Source: Archangium violaceum (GTDB lineage Bacteria > Myxococcota > Myxococcia > Myxococcales > Myxococcaceae). From it: a stretch of 64,000 bases of DNA. Within the stretch, counting starts at the first letter, position 1. The number at the start of each line of letters is the position of its first letter. The stretch covers positions 434,001 through 498,000 of the forward strand of contig NZ_CP069338.1 in NCBI RefSeq assembly GCF_016859125.1, in the 5' to 3' direction. Positions 52,059 to 63,482 of this stretch are shown piece by piece. The translations under genes and the position numbers were made by a program. Under the pieces are notes generated by a model that worked only from the letters and a program-made list of their open reading frames with translations, made no database searches and had not been told where the DNA came from.

Positions 52059-52318
52059 TGGAAGTCCACCCCGGATGCCGCGCCGAACGGCGTGCGGGAG
52101 ATACCCCACTCACCGCCCTGGCGCCACCGGCCGTCCTGTCGAGGAGCCGATGGGGGTGTTCGAAACCGTGCGTCCCGCCCGTCTCCGGACGCGTGGCCGC
52201 ATATCCGGCGGACAAGCAGCCGTCCAGAAGCAAATCCGGCGGCCCTACGCGCCATGGTGGACAGGTCACCAGTGAGGTCGTACGGGTCGCGAACCATTCG
52301 CTATAGGCTGCTCCGCCC

Positions 52319-54148
52319 GTGGACCATCGCTTCCAGGTCAACCTCCGGGGGGTCATCGACCTCCTCTCCCACCACCTCTACAGCACGCCCGGCGTGTTCG
52401 TGCGCGAGCTGCTGCAGAACGCCACGGACGCCATCCGCGCCCGGCGGAACCAGGAGCCCGCGCACCGGGGCTCGGTCCGGGTGGAGCTCATCGAGAAGCA
52501 GGACGGTGGCCTGCCCACCCTGCTCTTCACCGACGACGGGGTGGGGCTGACGGAGGAGGAGCTGCACCGCTTCCTGGCCACCATCGGCGAGAGCTCCAAG
52601 CGCGAGACGCTCGAGGCCCGCCGCAATGACTTCATCGGCCAGTTCGGTATCGGCCTGCTGTCCTGCTTCATGGTGTGCGACGAGCTGCTGGTGGTGACGC
52701 GCTCGGCCAGGGGAGACGGTCGCACCCTGGAGTGGCGGGGCCGGCATGACGGCACGTACGCCGTGCGGCCCTCCGAGCACCCGCTCGAGCACCCGGGGAC
52801 CCAGGTGTTCCTCGTCGCCCGGGCGGATGCCGCCGAGTACTTCACCGCGGAGCGGGTGCGGCAGCTCGCGGTGCACTACGGCGGCCTGCTGCCCTTCCCC
52901 ATCCACCTCTCCGCGAACGGCGACACCGAGCACCTCAACCCGGCCCCGCCCCCCTGGCGCCTCACGTACGAGAGCGTGGCGGAGCGCCGCTCGGCGCTGC
53001 TGGCCTACGGGCGCGAGGTGTTCGGCATGGACTTCGTGGACTGCATCCCGCTGCGCGCGGAGGCGGGCCAGGTGGAGGGGATCGCCTTCGTGCTGCCCTT
53101 CTCGCCCCACTTCAACGCGCGCCAGAAGCACCGCGTGTACCTCAAGGACATGCTGCTGTCCGAGAGCGCGGAGAACCTGCTCCCGGAGTGGGCCTTCTTC
53201 GTCAGGTGCGTGGTGAATGCCCAGGGCCTGCGCCCCACCGCCAGCCGCGAGGCCTTCTACGAGGACGCCACGCTGGCGCGCGCCCGCGAGTCGCTCGGCC
53301 AGTCGCTGCGCCAGTACCTGGTGGACCTGGCCCACAGCGACCCGCGCAACCTGCAGCGGCTCATCGCCCTGCACGGCCTGTCCGTGAAGGCGCTCGCGCT
53401 GGATGACGACGACTTCTACCGGCTCGTCATCCACTGGCTGCCCTTCGAGACGACGACGGGGATGATGACGCTGGGGCACTACCGCCAGGCCTCCCCCACG
53501 GTGCGCTACGTCAGCAGCCTGGATACCTTCCGGCAGGTGGCGCGCGTGGCGGCGGCGCAGGGGTTGTGCATCATCAACGCGGCCTATACGCATGACACGG
53601 CCCTGCTGGAGAAGCTGCCTCGCGTGCTGCCGGATGCCCAGGTGGAGCTCTTCTCCGCGGCGCAGCTCCCCCAGGGTTTCGAGGCGCTGACGGCGGAGGA
53701 GCTCCAGACGGTGGAGCGGCTGCGCCAGGTGGCGGAGGAGGCGCTGGAGCCGTTCCGCTGCGAGGTGACGCTCAAGAAGTTCCTCCCCGCCGAGGTGCCC
53801 ACGCTCTACGGAGACGTGGACGACGGGGCCTTCCGGCGTGACGTGGAGCGCGCCCGCGAGGAGACGGACGAGCTGTACGCCTCGGTGCTGGAGGGAGCGC
53901 TGGCCGAGTCCCGCGAGGAGGAGCGGCCTCAGCTCTGCTTCAACTTCCGCAACCCGGTGGTGCGCCGGCTCGCGAGGGTGCGGGACGTGGCGCAGCTCAA
54001 GCTGTCCGTGGAGATGCTGTACGTGCAGGCGTTGCTGCTGGGACACCGGCCGCTGAACGCGCGAGAGATGGCGCTGCTCAACCGGGGGCTGCTCGGCCTC
54101 ATCGAGGCACGCCTGGACGAGGACGAAGGCACAGGGGGCGTACATTGA
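52319..54148 (+). CDS. HSP90 family chaperone (divergent, HtpG-like)
   Basis: 609 residues from GTG 52319. The N-terminal GHKL ATPase is intact: VRELLQNATDAIRA (Glu and Asn of the Bergerat fold), DDGVGLTEEEL, TIGESSK and GQFGIGLLSCFM. The middle domain has NARQKHRVYLKDMLL and LRPTASREAFYED. The C-terminus is shorter and unlike HtpG, ending LLGLIEARLDEDEG. Divergent HSP90s of this type occur in bacteria beside a helical-repeat gene. The stop overlaps the next start by four bases. Confidence 0.9.
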   Translation: MDHRFQVNLRGVIDLLSHHLYSTPGVFVRELLQNATDAIRARRNQEPAHRGSVRVELIEKQDGGLPTLLFTDDGVGLTEEELHRFLATIGESSKRETLEARRNDFIGQFGIGLLSCFMVCDELLVVTRSARGDGRTLEWRGRHDGTYAVRPSEHPLEHPGTQVFLVARADAAEYFTAERVRQLAVHYGGLLPFPIHLSANGDTEHLNPAPPPWRLTYESVAERRSALLAYGREVFGMDFVDCIPLRAEAGQVEGIAFVLPFSPHFNARQKHRVYLKDMLLSESAENLLPEWAFFVRCVVNAQGLRPTASREAFYEDATLARARESLGQSLRQYLVDLAHSDPRNLQRLIALHGLSVKALALDDDDFYRLVIHWLPFETTTGMMTLGHYRQASPTVRYVSSLDTFRQVARVAAAQGLCIINAAYTHDTALLEKLPRVLPDAQVELFSAAQLPQGFEALTAEELQTVERLRQVAEEALEPFRCEVTLKKFLPAEVPTLYGDVDDGAFRRDVERAREETDELYASVLEGALAESREEERPQLCFNFRNPVVRRLARVRDVAQLKLSVEMLYVQALLLGHRPLNAREMALLNRGLLGLIEARLDEDEGTGGVH

Positions 54149-55272
54149 GGGAGCAGGACTGGCGCGAGCAGGTGAAGACCTTGCTCGGGCGGGCGGAGCG
54201 GCTGGAGCCGGGCGAGGCCAAGGTGATGGCCCTGGAGGAAGCGGCGCGGCTGGCGGACGCACACGGGGACGTGCCACTCGCCTTCGAGGTGCGGGACGCG
54301 CTCATCGACGCGGCCACCTTCGGCGGCTTCCCGGACCGGGCCCTGGTGGCCTTCGCGTGGTGCCGGGGTCAGCAGCAGCGCGATCCGGAGCGTTTCTCGC
54401 CGGAGCAGCTCCTGTGGAAGCAGAAGTGGGTGGTGGGCCGGCTGGACGAGTTCCCCCACATCAGCCGCAAGCAGATAGAAGGCGCGCTGGACGACGTGGA
54501 GCAGTGCTTCGCGAAGGCCGGGGCCGGACAGCGGGCCCTGCTCAAGCTGCGCTACCAGGCCGCTCGGGACATGGGCGACGATGCTCTGGCCGGGTCGCTG
54601 TGGGCCCGGTGGGTGGAGACGCCGCGAGATCACCTCACGGACTGCCGGGCCTGTGAGCTGGACGACGAGCTGGACCACCACATCGACCAGGGTGAATACG
54701 ACGTGGTGCTGCACAAGGCGCGGCCCCTGCTCGAGGGGCGCAGCACGTGCGCGGAGGTGCCCCACCTGACGCTCGGCAGCGTGCTCTACCCGCTCTTCAA
54801 GTTGGGACGGCTGGAGCAGGCTCGGGACAGCCACCTGCGCGGCTATGCGCTCGTGCAGCGCAACCGGGAGTTCCTCGCCACCGTGGGTGAGCACCTGGAG
54901 TTCCTCACCCTGACGGTCAACGTCGAGTGGGGACTGAAGCTCTTCGAGCGACATCTGGGGTGGGCGCTCGAGCACGCGAGCCATCGGGACCGCTTCACCT
55001 TCCTCTCGGCCGCGCTCGCCTTCATGGAGCGGGTGCTGGCGGAAGGACGGGAGCGGGTGGCGCTTTCCCTGCCTCGCACCTTTCCTTTGTACTCGCCCGA
55101 GGGCTCGTATGAGACGCGGGCGCTGCGCGGCTGGCTCGCGTCACAGGCGGAGGGCATCGCCGCGAAGTTCGATGCGCGTAACGGGACGAACCGCTTCCAC
55201 AAGCTGCTGGCACGCGCTCGCCGTCTCAACGACGAGGTCGTCCCCTTCCCCATCGCCGCGCCTTCCCTTTAG
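54145..55272 (+). CDS. Helical-repeat (TPR-like) partner of the HSP90
   Basis: 375 residues from TTG 54145, overlapping the HSP90 stop (TTGA). Successive helix pairs, for example AKVMALEEAARLADAHGDVP, LAFEVRDALIDAATFGG and RALLKLRYQAARDMGDDALA, are TPR-like in length and pattern though not textbook TPRs. No signal peptide, no enzymatic motif. Translational coupling makes it very likely that the two proteins act together, which mirrors TPR co-chaperones of eukaryotic HSP90. Confidence 0.75.
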   Translation: MREQDWREQVKTLLGRAERLEPGEAKVMALEEAARLADAHGDVPLAFEVRDALIDAATFGGFPDRALVAFAWCRGQQQRDPERFSPEQLLWKQKWVVGRLDEFPHISRKQIEGALDDVEQCFAKAGAGQRALLKLRYQAARDMGDDALAGSLWARWVETPRDHLTDCRACELDDELDHHIDQGEYDVVLHKARPLLEGRSTCAEVPHLTLGSVLYPLFKLGRLEQARDSHLRGYALVQRNREFLATVGEHLEFLTLTVNVEWGLKLFERHLGWALEHASHRDRFTFLSAALAFMERVLAEGRERVALSLPRTFPLYSPEGSYETRALRGWLASQAEGIAAKFDARNGTNRFHKLLARARRLNDEVVPFPIAAPSL

Positions 55273-55326
55273 GGGTGGAACCCGGGGTCCCTCTTCTGGG
55301 CCACGGGTTCTGATTGGGGAGACATA

Positions 55327-55360
55327 CCCTCACCCCGACCCTCTCCCAGGGGGAGAGGGA
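55327..55360 (-). repeat. Palindromic intergenic element, copy 3 (inverted)
   Basis: ACCCTCACCCCG (55327-55338 region) precedes CCCTCTCCC (55339-55347), loop AGG, GGGAGAGGG (55351-55359). Read on the minus strand this is the same unit as copies 1 and 2. It lies between the convergent helical-repeat gene and aldo/keto reductase gene. Confidence 0.8.
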
Positions 55361-55361
55361 G

Positions 55362-56360
55362 TCAGGGTCTCTTCGCGGGGCTCTCCGTCCTCTTCGGGTC
55401 GCGCTCCACGATGGGGCCCAGGATCTCGTCGATCCGGCTCATCACGTCCCCACTCAGCTTCACTCCCGCCGCCTTCACGTTCTCCTTGACCTGCTCCGGC
55501 CTCGAAGCTCCGATGATCGCCGAGGAGACGTTCGGGTTCTGCAGCACCCACGCCACCGCCAGCTGCGCCAGCGACAGCCCCACCTCGTCCGCCACCGGCT
55601 TCAACCGCTGTACCCGGTCGAGGAGGTCATCCCTCAGGAAGCGCTGGACGAAGCGCGAGCCTCCCTTGTCGTCCGTCGCTCGGCTTCCCTCCGGCGGCTT
55701 CTGGCCCGGCTTGTATTTGCCCGTCAGCACCCCCTGCGCGATGGGCGAATAGACGATCTGTCCCACGCCCAGTTCCTGCGAGGTCGGCACCACCTGCCCC
55801 TCGATGACCCGCCACAACATCGAGTACTGCGGCTGGTTCGAGACGAGCTGGATGCCCAGCTGCCTCGCCAACGTCACGCCCGCGCGGATCTGCTCCGCCG
55901 TCCACTCCGACACGCCGATGTAGAGCGCCTTGCCCTGGCGGACCACGTCCGCGAAGGCCTGCATCGTCTCCTCGAGCGGCGTCTCGTAGTCGTAGCGGTG
56001 CGCCTGGTACAGGTCCACGTAGTCCGTCTTCAGCCGCCGCAGCGAGCCGTTGATGGACTCCAGGATGTGCTTGCGCGACAGGCCCCGGTCATTCGGCCCC
56101 GGGCCCGTCGGCCAGTACACCTTGGTGAAGATCTCCAGGCCCTCGCGGCGCTGCCCCTGGAGCGCCCGGCCCAGCACCTCCTCGGCGCGCGTGCCGGCGT
56201 ACACGTCGGCGGTGTCGAAGGAGGTGATGCCCTCCTCGAGCGCGGCGCGGACACAGGCGAGCGCCGCCTCCTCCTCGACCTGGGAACCGTGCGTCAGCCA
56301 GTTCCCATAGGAGAGTTCGCTGACCATGAGCCCGCTCTTGCCAAGATGTCGGAAGTTCAT
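55362..56360 (-). CDS. Aldo/keto reductase (Kv-beta-like group)
   Basis: 332 residues. The AKR tetrad is present: FDTADVYAG (Asp and Tyr near 49-54), FTKVYW (Lys near 80) and YQAHRYD (His near 120). NADPH-binding segments SNQPQYSM, YSPIAQGVLTGKY and IIGASRPEQVKEN follow. Closest in pattern to bacterial YghZ/voltage-gated K-channel beta-like reductases, which reduce aldehydes such as methylglyoxal. Monocistronic. Confidence 0.92.
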   Translation of the reverse strand: MNFRHLGKSGLMVSELSYGNWLTHGSQVEEEAALACVRAALEEGITSFDTADVYAGTRAEEVLGRALQGQRREGLEIFTKVYWPTGPGPNDRGLSRKHILESINGSLRRLKTDYVDLYQAHRYDYETPLEETMQAFADVVRQGKALYIGVSEWTAEQIRAGVTLARQLGIQLVSNQPQYSMLWRVIEGQVVPTSQELGVGQIVYSPIAQGVLTGKYKPGQKPPEGSRATDDKGGSRFVQRFLRDDLLDRVQRLKPVADEVGLSLAQLAVAWVLQNPNVSSAIIGASRPEQVKENVKAAGVKLSGDVMSRIDEILGPIVERDPKRTESPAKRP

Positions 56361-56406
56361 GCGCGGAGACTTAACCCGCGACGTCCCATGGCACCACCGG
56401 AACTCG

Positions 56407-57975
56407 TCAGCCCTCCGCCAGTGAACGGGTCGGCAATGAAACGGTGAACACAGTCCCGTCTCCCGGAATGCTGCTCACCTCGATGTCGCCCCCGAAGCGG
56501 CGCACGATGTTCCGGCTGATGGAGAGCCCCAGCCCCGTGCCCGTCGCCCCCTTCGTGGTGAAGAAGGGCTGGAAGAGCCGGGGCAACAGCTCGGGCGGGA
56601 TGCCCGGCCCCGTGTCGCTCACCTCGATGACGGCCCGCCCCTCCTCTCGCCGGGTGATGACGCGGATCTCCTTGCGCGAGCCCTTCCATCCATCGAGCGC
56701 CTGCGCCGCGTTGACGAGCAGGTTGACGAAGACCTGGGAGACGGGCCCCGGGCTCCCCCTCACCTCGAGCCCATCCAGGAGATCGGCCTGCACGATGGCC
56801 CGCCGCGTCGTCTCGATGCGGGCGATGCGCAGCGCCGAGCGGATGGCCTCGTTGAGGTCGAACCAGCCCCCGGCCTCGTCGTCCGTCCGCGCCAGCGAGC
56901 GCATGTCCCGGACGATGTCGCTGATGCGCAGGGCGCCCTCGCGTGCATCCAACACGGCCTGCTCCAGCTCCGCGAGGTCCACCTGGGCCCCCTGGCGCAG
57001 CGCCAGCACCTGCTCCCGGATGAAGCCGAGGTTGCTCAGGACGTAGGCCGACGGGTTGTTGATCTCATGTCCGATACCCGCCGCCACCTGACCCAGGGTC
57101 GCCAACCGCTCGGAGGCCGCGAGCTGGAAGGCCAGGCGCCCGTTCTCCAGCGCGAGCACCACGTGGCTCACGAGCACCGCCATCCGATCCAGCTCCTTCT
57201 TGCTGAAGAGGCGCGGCAGATCCCTGCGCAGCAGGCCCATCACCCCGAGCAGCCGCTCCCCTACGAGCAGGGGCTGCAGGATGAGCGAGGTCTCCGGCCC
57301 CAGGGCCCGGATGGAGCCGAGTCGTGGATCCTCGAGGCCCGGCACCACCAGGGCCGCCGTGCGATCCGAGGGCAGCGCCTGGATCAGCCGCTCGCCGAGC
57401 GCGCACAGCAGCGGTCCCTCCACCTCGGAGGCCAGGCCGATCGCGTGCGCCACCGCGAGCCGGCCCTGCACGTCCGGCATCAGGAGCGCCACCGCGTCCG
57501 CCGCCATGATTCCCTGGCTCCCCTCCACGATGGCCTGGGGCAGGCGATCGAACTCGTTCGTCGCGAAGAAGGACTGGCTGACCCGCACCAGGTCCGCCGA
57601 GGCGTTGAGCCGGTAGCGATCGAGCGCGCGCGCCACGCACGAGTACATCTCATGGATGTCGAACGGCTTGCGGATGAGGTCGAACGCACCGGCCCGCATG
57701 CACTCGATGGCCGTTTCGATCTCCGCGTACCCGGTGGCGACGATGACCTCGGTGGCCGGCAGCAGCTGCTTCACCTCGCGCAGCAGCTCGAGCCCGCCCA
57801 TGAAGGGCATCCGCACATCGGTGATGACCAGGCCGGGTGAGCACTCACGCAGCAGCTTCAGGGCGGCCCTGCCGTCGGAGGCCTCGGTGACGGCGTACCC
57901 CTCCTGCTCCAGCTGATACCGGAGGAGCAGGCGCATGTCCCGCTCATCGTCCACGACGAGGATCTGCTCAGGCAT
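56407..57975 (-). CDS. Response regulator-histidine kinase hybrid (REC-GAF-HisKA-HATPase)
   Basis: 522 residues from ATG 57975, which has CGGAG upstream; a second ATG at 58008 overlaps the upstream stop (ATGA) and is also possible. Receiver at 1-120: ILVVDDERDMR, phosphoacceptor Asp in LVITDVRMPFMGG, Lys in IRKPFD. GAF-like domain at about 145-305. Phosphoacceptor His in GIGHEINNPSAYVL, N box FVNLLVNAAQALDG, G boxes VSDTGPGI and GTGLGLSISRNIVRRFGG. A receiver at the N-terminus lets it accept phosphate from another kinase, probably the product of the gene just upstream. Confidence 0.9.
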   Translation of the reverse strand: MPEQILVVDDERDMRLLLRYQLEQEGYAVTEASDGRAALKLLRECSPGLVITDVRMPFMGGLELLREVKQLLPATEVIVATGYAEIETAIECMRAGAFDLIRKPFDIHEMYSCVARALDRYRLNASADLVRVSQSFFATNEFDRLPQAIVEGSQGIMAADAVALLMPDVQGRLAVAHAIGLASEVEGPLLCALGERLIQALPSDRTAALVVPGLEDPRLGSIRALGPETSLILQPLLVGERLLGVMGLLRRDLPRLFSKKELDRMAVLVSHVVLALENGRLAFQLAASERLATLGQVAAGIGHEINNPSAYVLSNLGFIREQVLALRQGAQVDLAELEQAVLDAREGALRISDIVRDMRSLARTDDEAGGWFDLNEAIRSALRIARIETTRRAIVQADLLDGLEVRGSPGPVSQVFVNLLVNAAQALDGWKGSRKEIRVITRREEGRAVIEVSDTGPGIPPELLPRLFQPFFTTKGATGTGLGLSISRNIVRRFGGDIEVSSIPGDGTVFTVSLPTRSLAEG

Positions 57976-58004
57976 GGGGGGACTCCGGGGGGGAGTGCAC
58001 GGAT

Positions 58005-60146
58005 TCATACGGAGGCCTCCTTGGGGAGTACCGGCGCCACCGGGAACCACAACCGCATCGTGGTTCCGGCGCCGGCGGCCGTCTCCACGTCGATGCGACC
58101 GCCATGAGACTCGATGATGCTACGCGTGATGGACAGCCCCAGACCCGTCCCCTGTCCGACGGGCTTGGTGGTGAAGAAGGGATCGAAGATGCGCTGGAGC
58201 ACATCCGGAGGGATGCCGCTCCCCGTGTCCGCCACGAACAGCTCGACCCCGTCACGCGCCGGAGTGACGCGCGCCCCGACGGACACCGTGCCCCCCGGAG
58301 GCGTCGCATCCAGCGCGTTGCCCACCAGGTTCAGCAACGCGGACTCCATCTCCGGGACGTTGGCCTCCACCCCGGGCAGGCCGTTCGGGAGCTCGACGAT
58401 CTCCAGCCGCACCTGCCCGCGCCGCGCCTGCCCACTGGCCAGCTCGAGCACGCGCTCGAGCATCGACGCCACATCGACGCGCTCGCGCGCCGGTCCACTC
58501 TTGCGCGAGAAGTCCAGCAGCGTTCGCACCAGCCGGGCACAGCGCTGGGTCTGACTCTCGATGGTCAGCAGCCCCTTGCGCGACGCATCGTCCAGGGAGG
58601 GCCTCCTCAACAGGCCCTGCGCGAAGCCGAGGATGATGCCGAGCGGGTTGTTGAGCTCGTGCGACAACCCGGCCACGAGCGTGCCCACCGCCGCCATCTT
58701 CTCCGAATGCACCAGCGACTCGCGCAGCCGCTTGACCTCGCGCAGATCCCTCGCGATGCAGACGTGCCCCTGCACCTGCCCCACCGCGTCGAGGATGCGC
58801 GACACGGTGAGCTGCACGGGGATGGTGCCCGACTGCCAGGTGAGCAGGGAGAGCTCGGCCTCCACGGGATTGCCCTCGTCGGCGCGGGCGAGCAGCGCGG
58901 AGAAACGCTCACGCGCATCCCCGGGCACCACCCGCTCCAGGAAGGAGACGCCCAGCATCTCCAGCCGCGGCCATCCGAAGAGCCTCTCCGCCGCCTCGTT
59001 CCACACGAGCGTCCACCCCTCCCTCCCCAACATGACGATGGCGTTGGGTGAGCTGGAGGTGATCTGCGCCAGCAGCGAGAGGTGGTCGCGCGAGCGCTCC
59101 AGCTCCGCGGTGCGGTGCGCGAGCCGCTCGAGCATCAGGTTGAAGGTGCCCGCGATGGCGCCCAGCTCGTCCCGCGATTGGACCTGGACGCGCTCGCCCA
59201 GGTCTCCCCCGTCGATGATGCGACGCATGGAGACCCGCAGCTGATGGAGCGGACGCAGGAGCAGCCGGGTGCGCCAGGCGACCAGCAGCGCCACCAGGAC
59301 CACCGCCCCCGCGCCCACCTGGCTCACCCGCTGGCGCAACGCCTCCACCGGGCCGGAGATGCGCTCCGCCGGCACGGAGAGGACCAGGGACCAACCGAAG
59401 CCATGCTCCCGCGCGAAGCCCTCCACCGGCACGAGCAGGTAGAACATCCCGTCGATGAGGGCCGTGTTCCGCTGCCCGGGCTTGGAGTCCAGGGAGCGCA
59501 GCTCGCCAATCACCTGCTCGGGCAGCGTCCCGGCCAGCGGCTTGTCGTCGTCCAACAGCACCACCTCGAGCCCCTGACGCGCGGCACCTCCCCGCACGAA
59601 CGAGAGATCGAAGCCCGCGACCAGGACCCCTTCCGCGTCCTGAGGGGAGAGCAGGGGGAAGGCGAAGAACACGCGCGACAGGCCCTCCTCCGAGACGACC
59701 CATGCCTGGGGCACCCCGCCGCGGAGCTTCGACCACCAGGGCGCGTCCGCGAAGGAGCCCACGCTCGGACCCGGACCATTCCGGGCGATGACGTTCCCCC
59801 TGGCATCCAACAGCCAGAGGTCCGCGTCCCTCCCCTGCTGCCCCGGCAGACTCAGCCGCCGCATGAGGGGCGCGAGCGGATCGCCCCGGCCCAACGCGTT
59901 GATGACACCGTGGGTCATGAACGGGTTGGAGGCGAGCGACTGCGCCAGGGCCCATCGCAGCTGGAGCTGCTCGTCGATGTCGTGCGAGGCGAAGCGCGCC
60001 AGCTCCCGCAGATGCTCGCGGCTCGCCGTCTCGAGCGCCTCGCGCGCGCCACTGGACACCGTGGCGATCAGGAACCCGACCAGCGCCACGTCGATGAGCA
60101 GGAAGAAGAGGAGGAGCTTGCCTTGGAAGCTCCGGAGGATGTTCAC
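58005..60146 (-). CDS. Membrane sensor histidine kinase (Cache-HAMP-PAS-HisKA-HATPase)
   Basis: About 713 residues from GTG 60146; an open frame continues to 60251 and the start is uncertain. First helix LLLFFLLIDVALVGFLIATV, periplasmic Cache-like sensor (about 40-270), second helix near 285-305, then HAMP (LRPLHQLRVSMRRIIDGGDL). A PAS domain follows (ITSSSPNAIVMLGREGWTLV). Phosphoacceptor GLSHELNNPLGIILG, N box LLNLVGNALDATPP, G boxes VADTGSGI and GTGLGLSITRSIIESHGG. Its stop overlaps or nearly touches the next kinase gene, so the two are an operon and a likely phosphorelay. Confidence 0.9.
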   Translation of the reverse strand: MNILRSFQGKLLLFFLLIDVALVGFLIATVSSGAREALETASREHLRELARFASHDIDEQLQLRWALAQSLASNPFMTHGVINALGRGDPLAPLMRRLSLPGQQGRDADLWLLDARGNVIARNGPGPSVGSFADAPWWSKLRGGVPQAWVVSEEGLSRVFFAFPLLSPQDAEGVLVAGFDLSFVRGGAARQGLEVVLLDDDKPLAGTLPEQVIGELRSLDSKPGQRNTALIDGMFYLLVPVEGFAREHGFGWSLVLSVPAERISGPVEALRQRVSQVGAGAVVLVALLVAWRTRLLLRPLHQLRVSMRRIIDGGDLGERVQVQSRDELGAIAGTFNLMLERLAHRTAELERSRDHLSLLAQITSSSPNAIVMLGREGWTLVWNEAAERLFGWPRLEMLGVSFLERVVPGDARERFSALLARADEGNPVEAELSLLTWQSGTIPVQLTVSRILDAVGQVQGHVCIARDLREVKRLRESLVHSEKMAAVGTLVAGLSHELNNPLGIILGFAQGLLRRPSLDDASRKGLLTIESQTQRCARLVRTLLDFSRKSGPARERVDVASMLERVLELASGQARRGQVRLEIVELPNGLPGVEANVPEMESALLNLVGNALDATPPGGTVSVGARVTPARDGVELFVADTGSGIPPDVLQRIFDPFFTTKPVGQGTGLGLSITRSIIESHGGRIDVETAAGAGTTMRLWFPVAPVLPKEASV

Positions 60147-60293
60147 GCGAACACCCGTGGCAACAGTCGTCGCATGGCACCCCTGAAATGCCTGGGAGGC
60201 TTGAATATACAGGCCCAGGCCCGTCCAGGGCCACGCGACGGAGAGCGACAAGGACGCCGGCTGAATCTTTCCGGCGTCCTCGAACGCGTGCTC

Positions 60294-62603
<2,310 letters not shown>

Positions 62604-62678
62604 GGCGACACAAACCCTACACCATCCCACACAAAATGGCGAGTCCCCCGGACGGCCGCCAGGGGACCCGGCCGGGGA

Positions 62679-63464
62679 CTACGGGACGGAGGGCACCTCA
62701 CCGGTGAGCACGCAGATGAGGGCGTCCGGGTCGCACTTCACCGGGAAGCTGGGGTTGATGCCCGAGCCGCGCAGGCGGCCATTCTCCGGATCCGGGTCCG
62801 GGTCGCACTTCGGCTCATCCGGCACCTTCACCTTGTCCTTCTTGCCATCCCCATCGGCATCGGTATCGAGCTCGACTTCCTTCCAGCAGCTCACCACCGG
62901 CCAGATGCCCTTCACCGTGTACTCGGCGGTGCAGTCGTTCTCGGTGTAGCGCAGGTCCGCGACGAACTGCGTCCCCGGGACGTCGGGCGTGTTGTAGATG
63001 CGCAGGTTGGACCACGCATAGGTGAGGTCCAGGGCGGGAGTCCGCGCCACCAGCCGCGTCGGCGTGAGCGTGGGCACCTCGCAGAAGTTGTCCGGGCCCG
63101 GAGCGTCCGTCGTCAACTCGCCCACGGAGTTCGGCTGGCTCGGCGCATCCGGATCCAACACGACATCGGAGTCGGCCATCAGCGTGCCCACGGGCTCGGT
63201 GCGGATGGCCACCGTGTCCTTCGCATTGGGGTCCTGGCTGAAGTACTTCTGCAGGCCCACCTTGCCCGGCTTGTGCTGGGAGCACGAGGCCGTCGCGTCC
63301 TGCCCCGGCTTCAACGTGTAGGTGGCCGCGAACGAGCCGGTGGAGCCGTCCGACACGGCGCGAGCCACCACGCACTGCGCGTCCTGCTGGACGGAGCCGC
63401 AGGCGCCCAGGGTGGCGGCGAGCACCACCCCACCCGTACCCAATCCCATCAGTCGAAGATTCAT
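62679..63464 (-). CDS. Lipoprotein paired with a TonB-dependent receptor
   Basis: 261 residues. Signal MNLRLMGLGTGGVVLAATLG then AC, lipobox LGAC. Cys residues in CSQHK, NFCEV, NDCTAEY, SCWKE and the C-terminal region suggest disulfides; DTDADGDGKKDKVK is a Ca-binding-like Asp/Gly stretch. It starts 18 bases after the receptor stop, so it is in the same operon and may capture the receptor's substrate at the outer membrane surface. No family recognised. Confidence 0.8.
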   Translation of the reverse strand: MNLRLMGLGTGGVVLAATLGACGSVQQDAQCVVARAVSDGSTGSFAATYTLKPGQDATASCSQHKPGKVGLQKYFSQDPNAKDTVAIRTEPVGTLMADSDVVLDPDAPSQPNSVGELTTDAPGPDNFCEVPTLTPTRLVARTPALDLTYAWSNLRIYNTPDVPGTQFVADLRYTENDCTAEYTVKGIWPVVSCWKEVELDTDADGDGKKDKVKVPDEPKCDPDPDPENGRLRGSGINPSFPVKCDPDALICVLTGEVPSVP

Positions 63465-63482
63465 GGTGTCTCTCCCGGGTGC

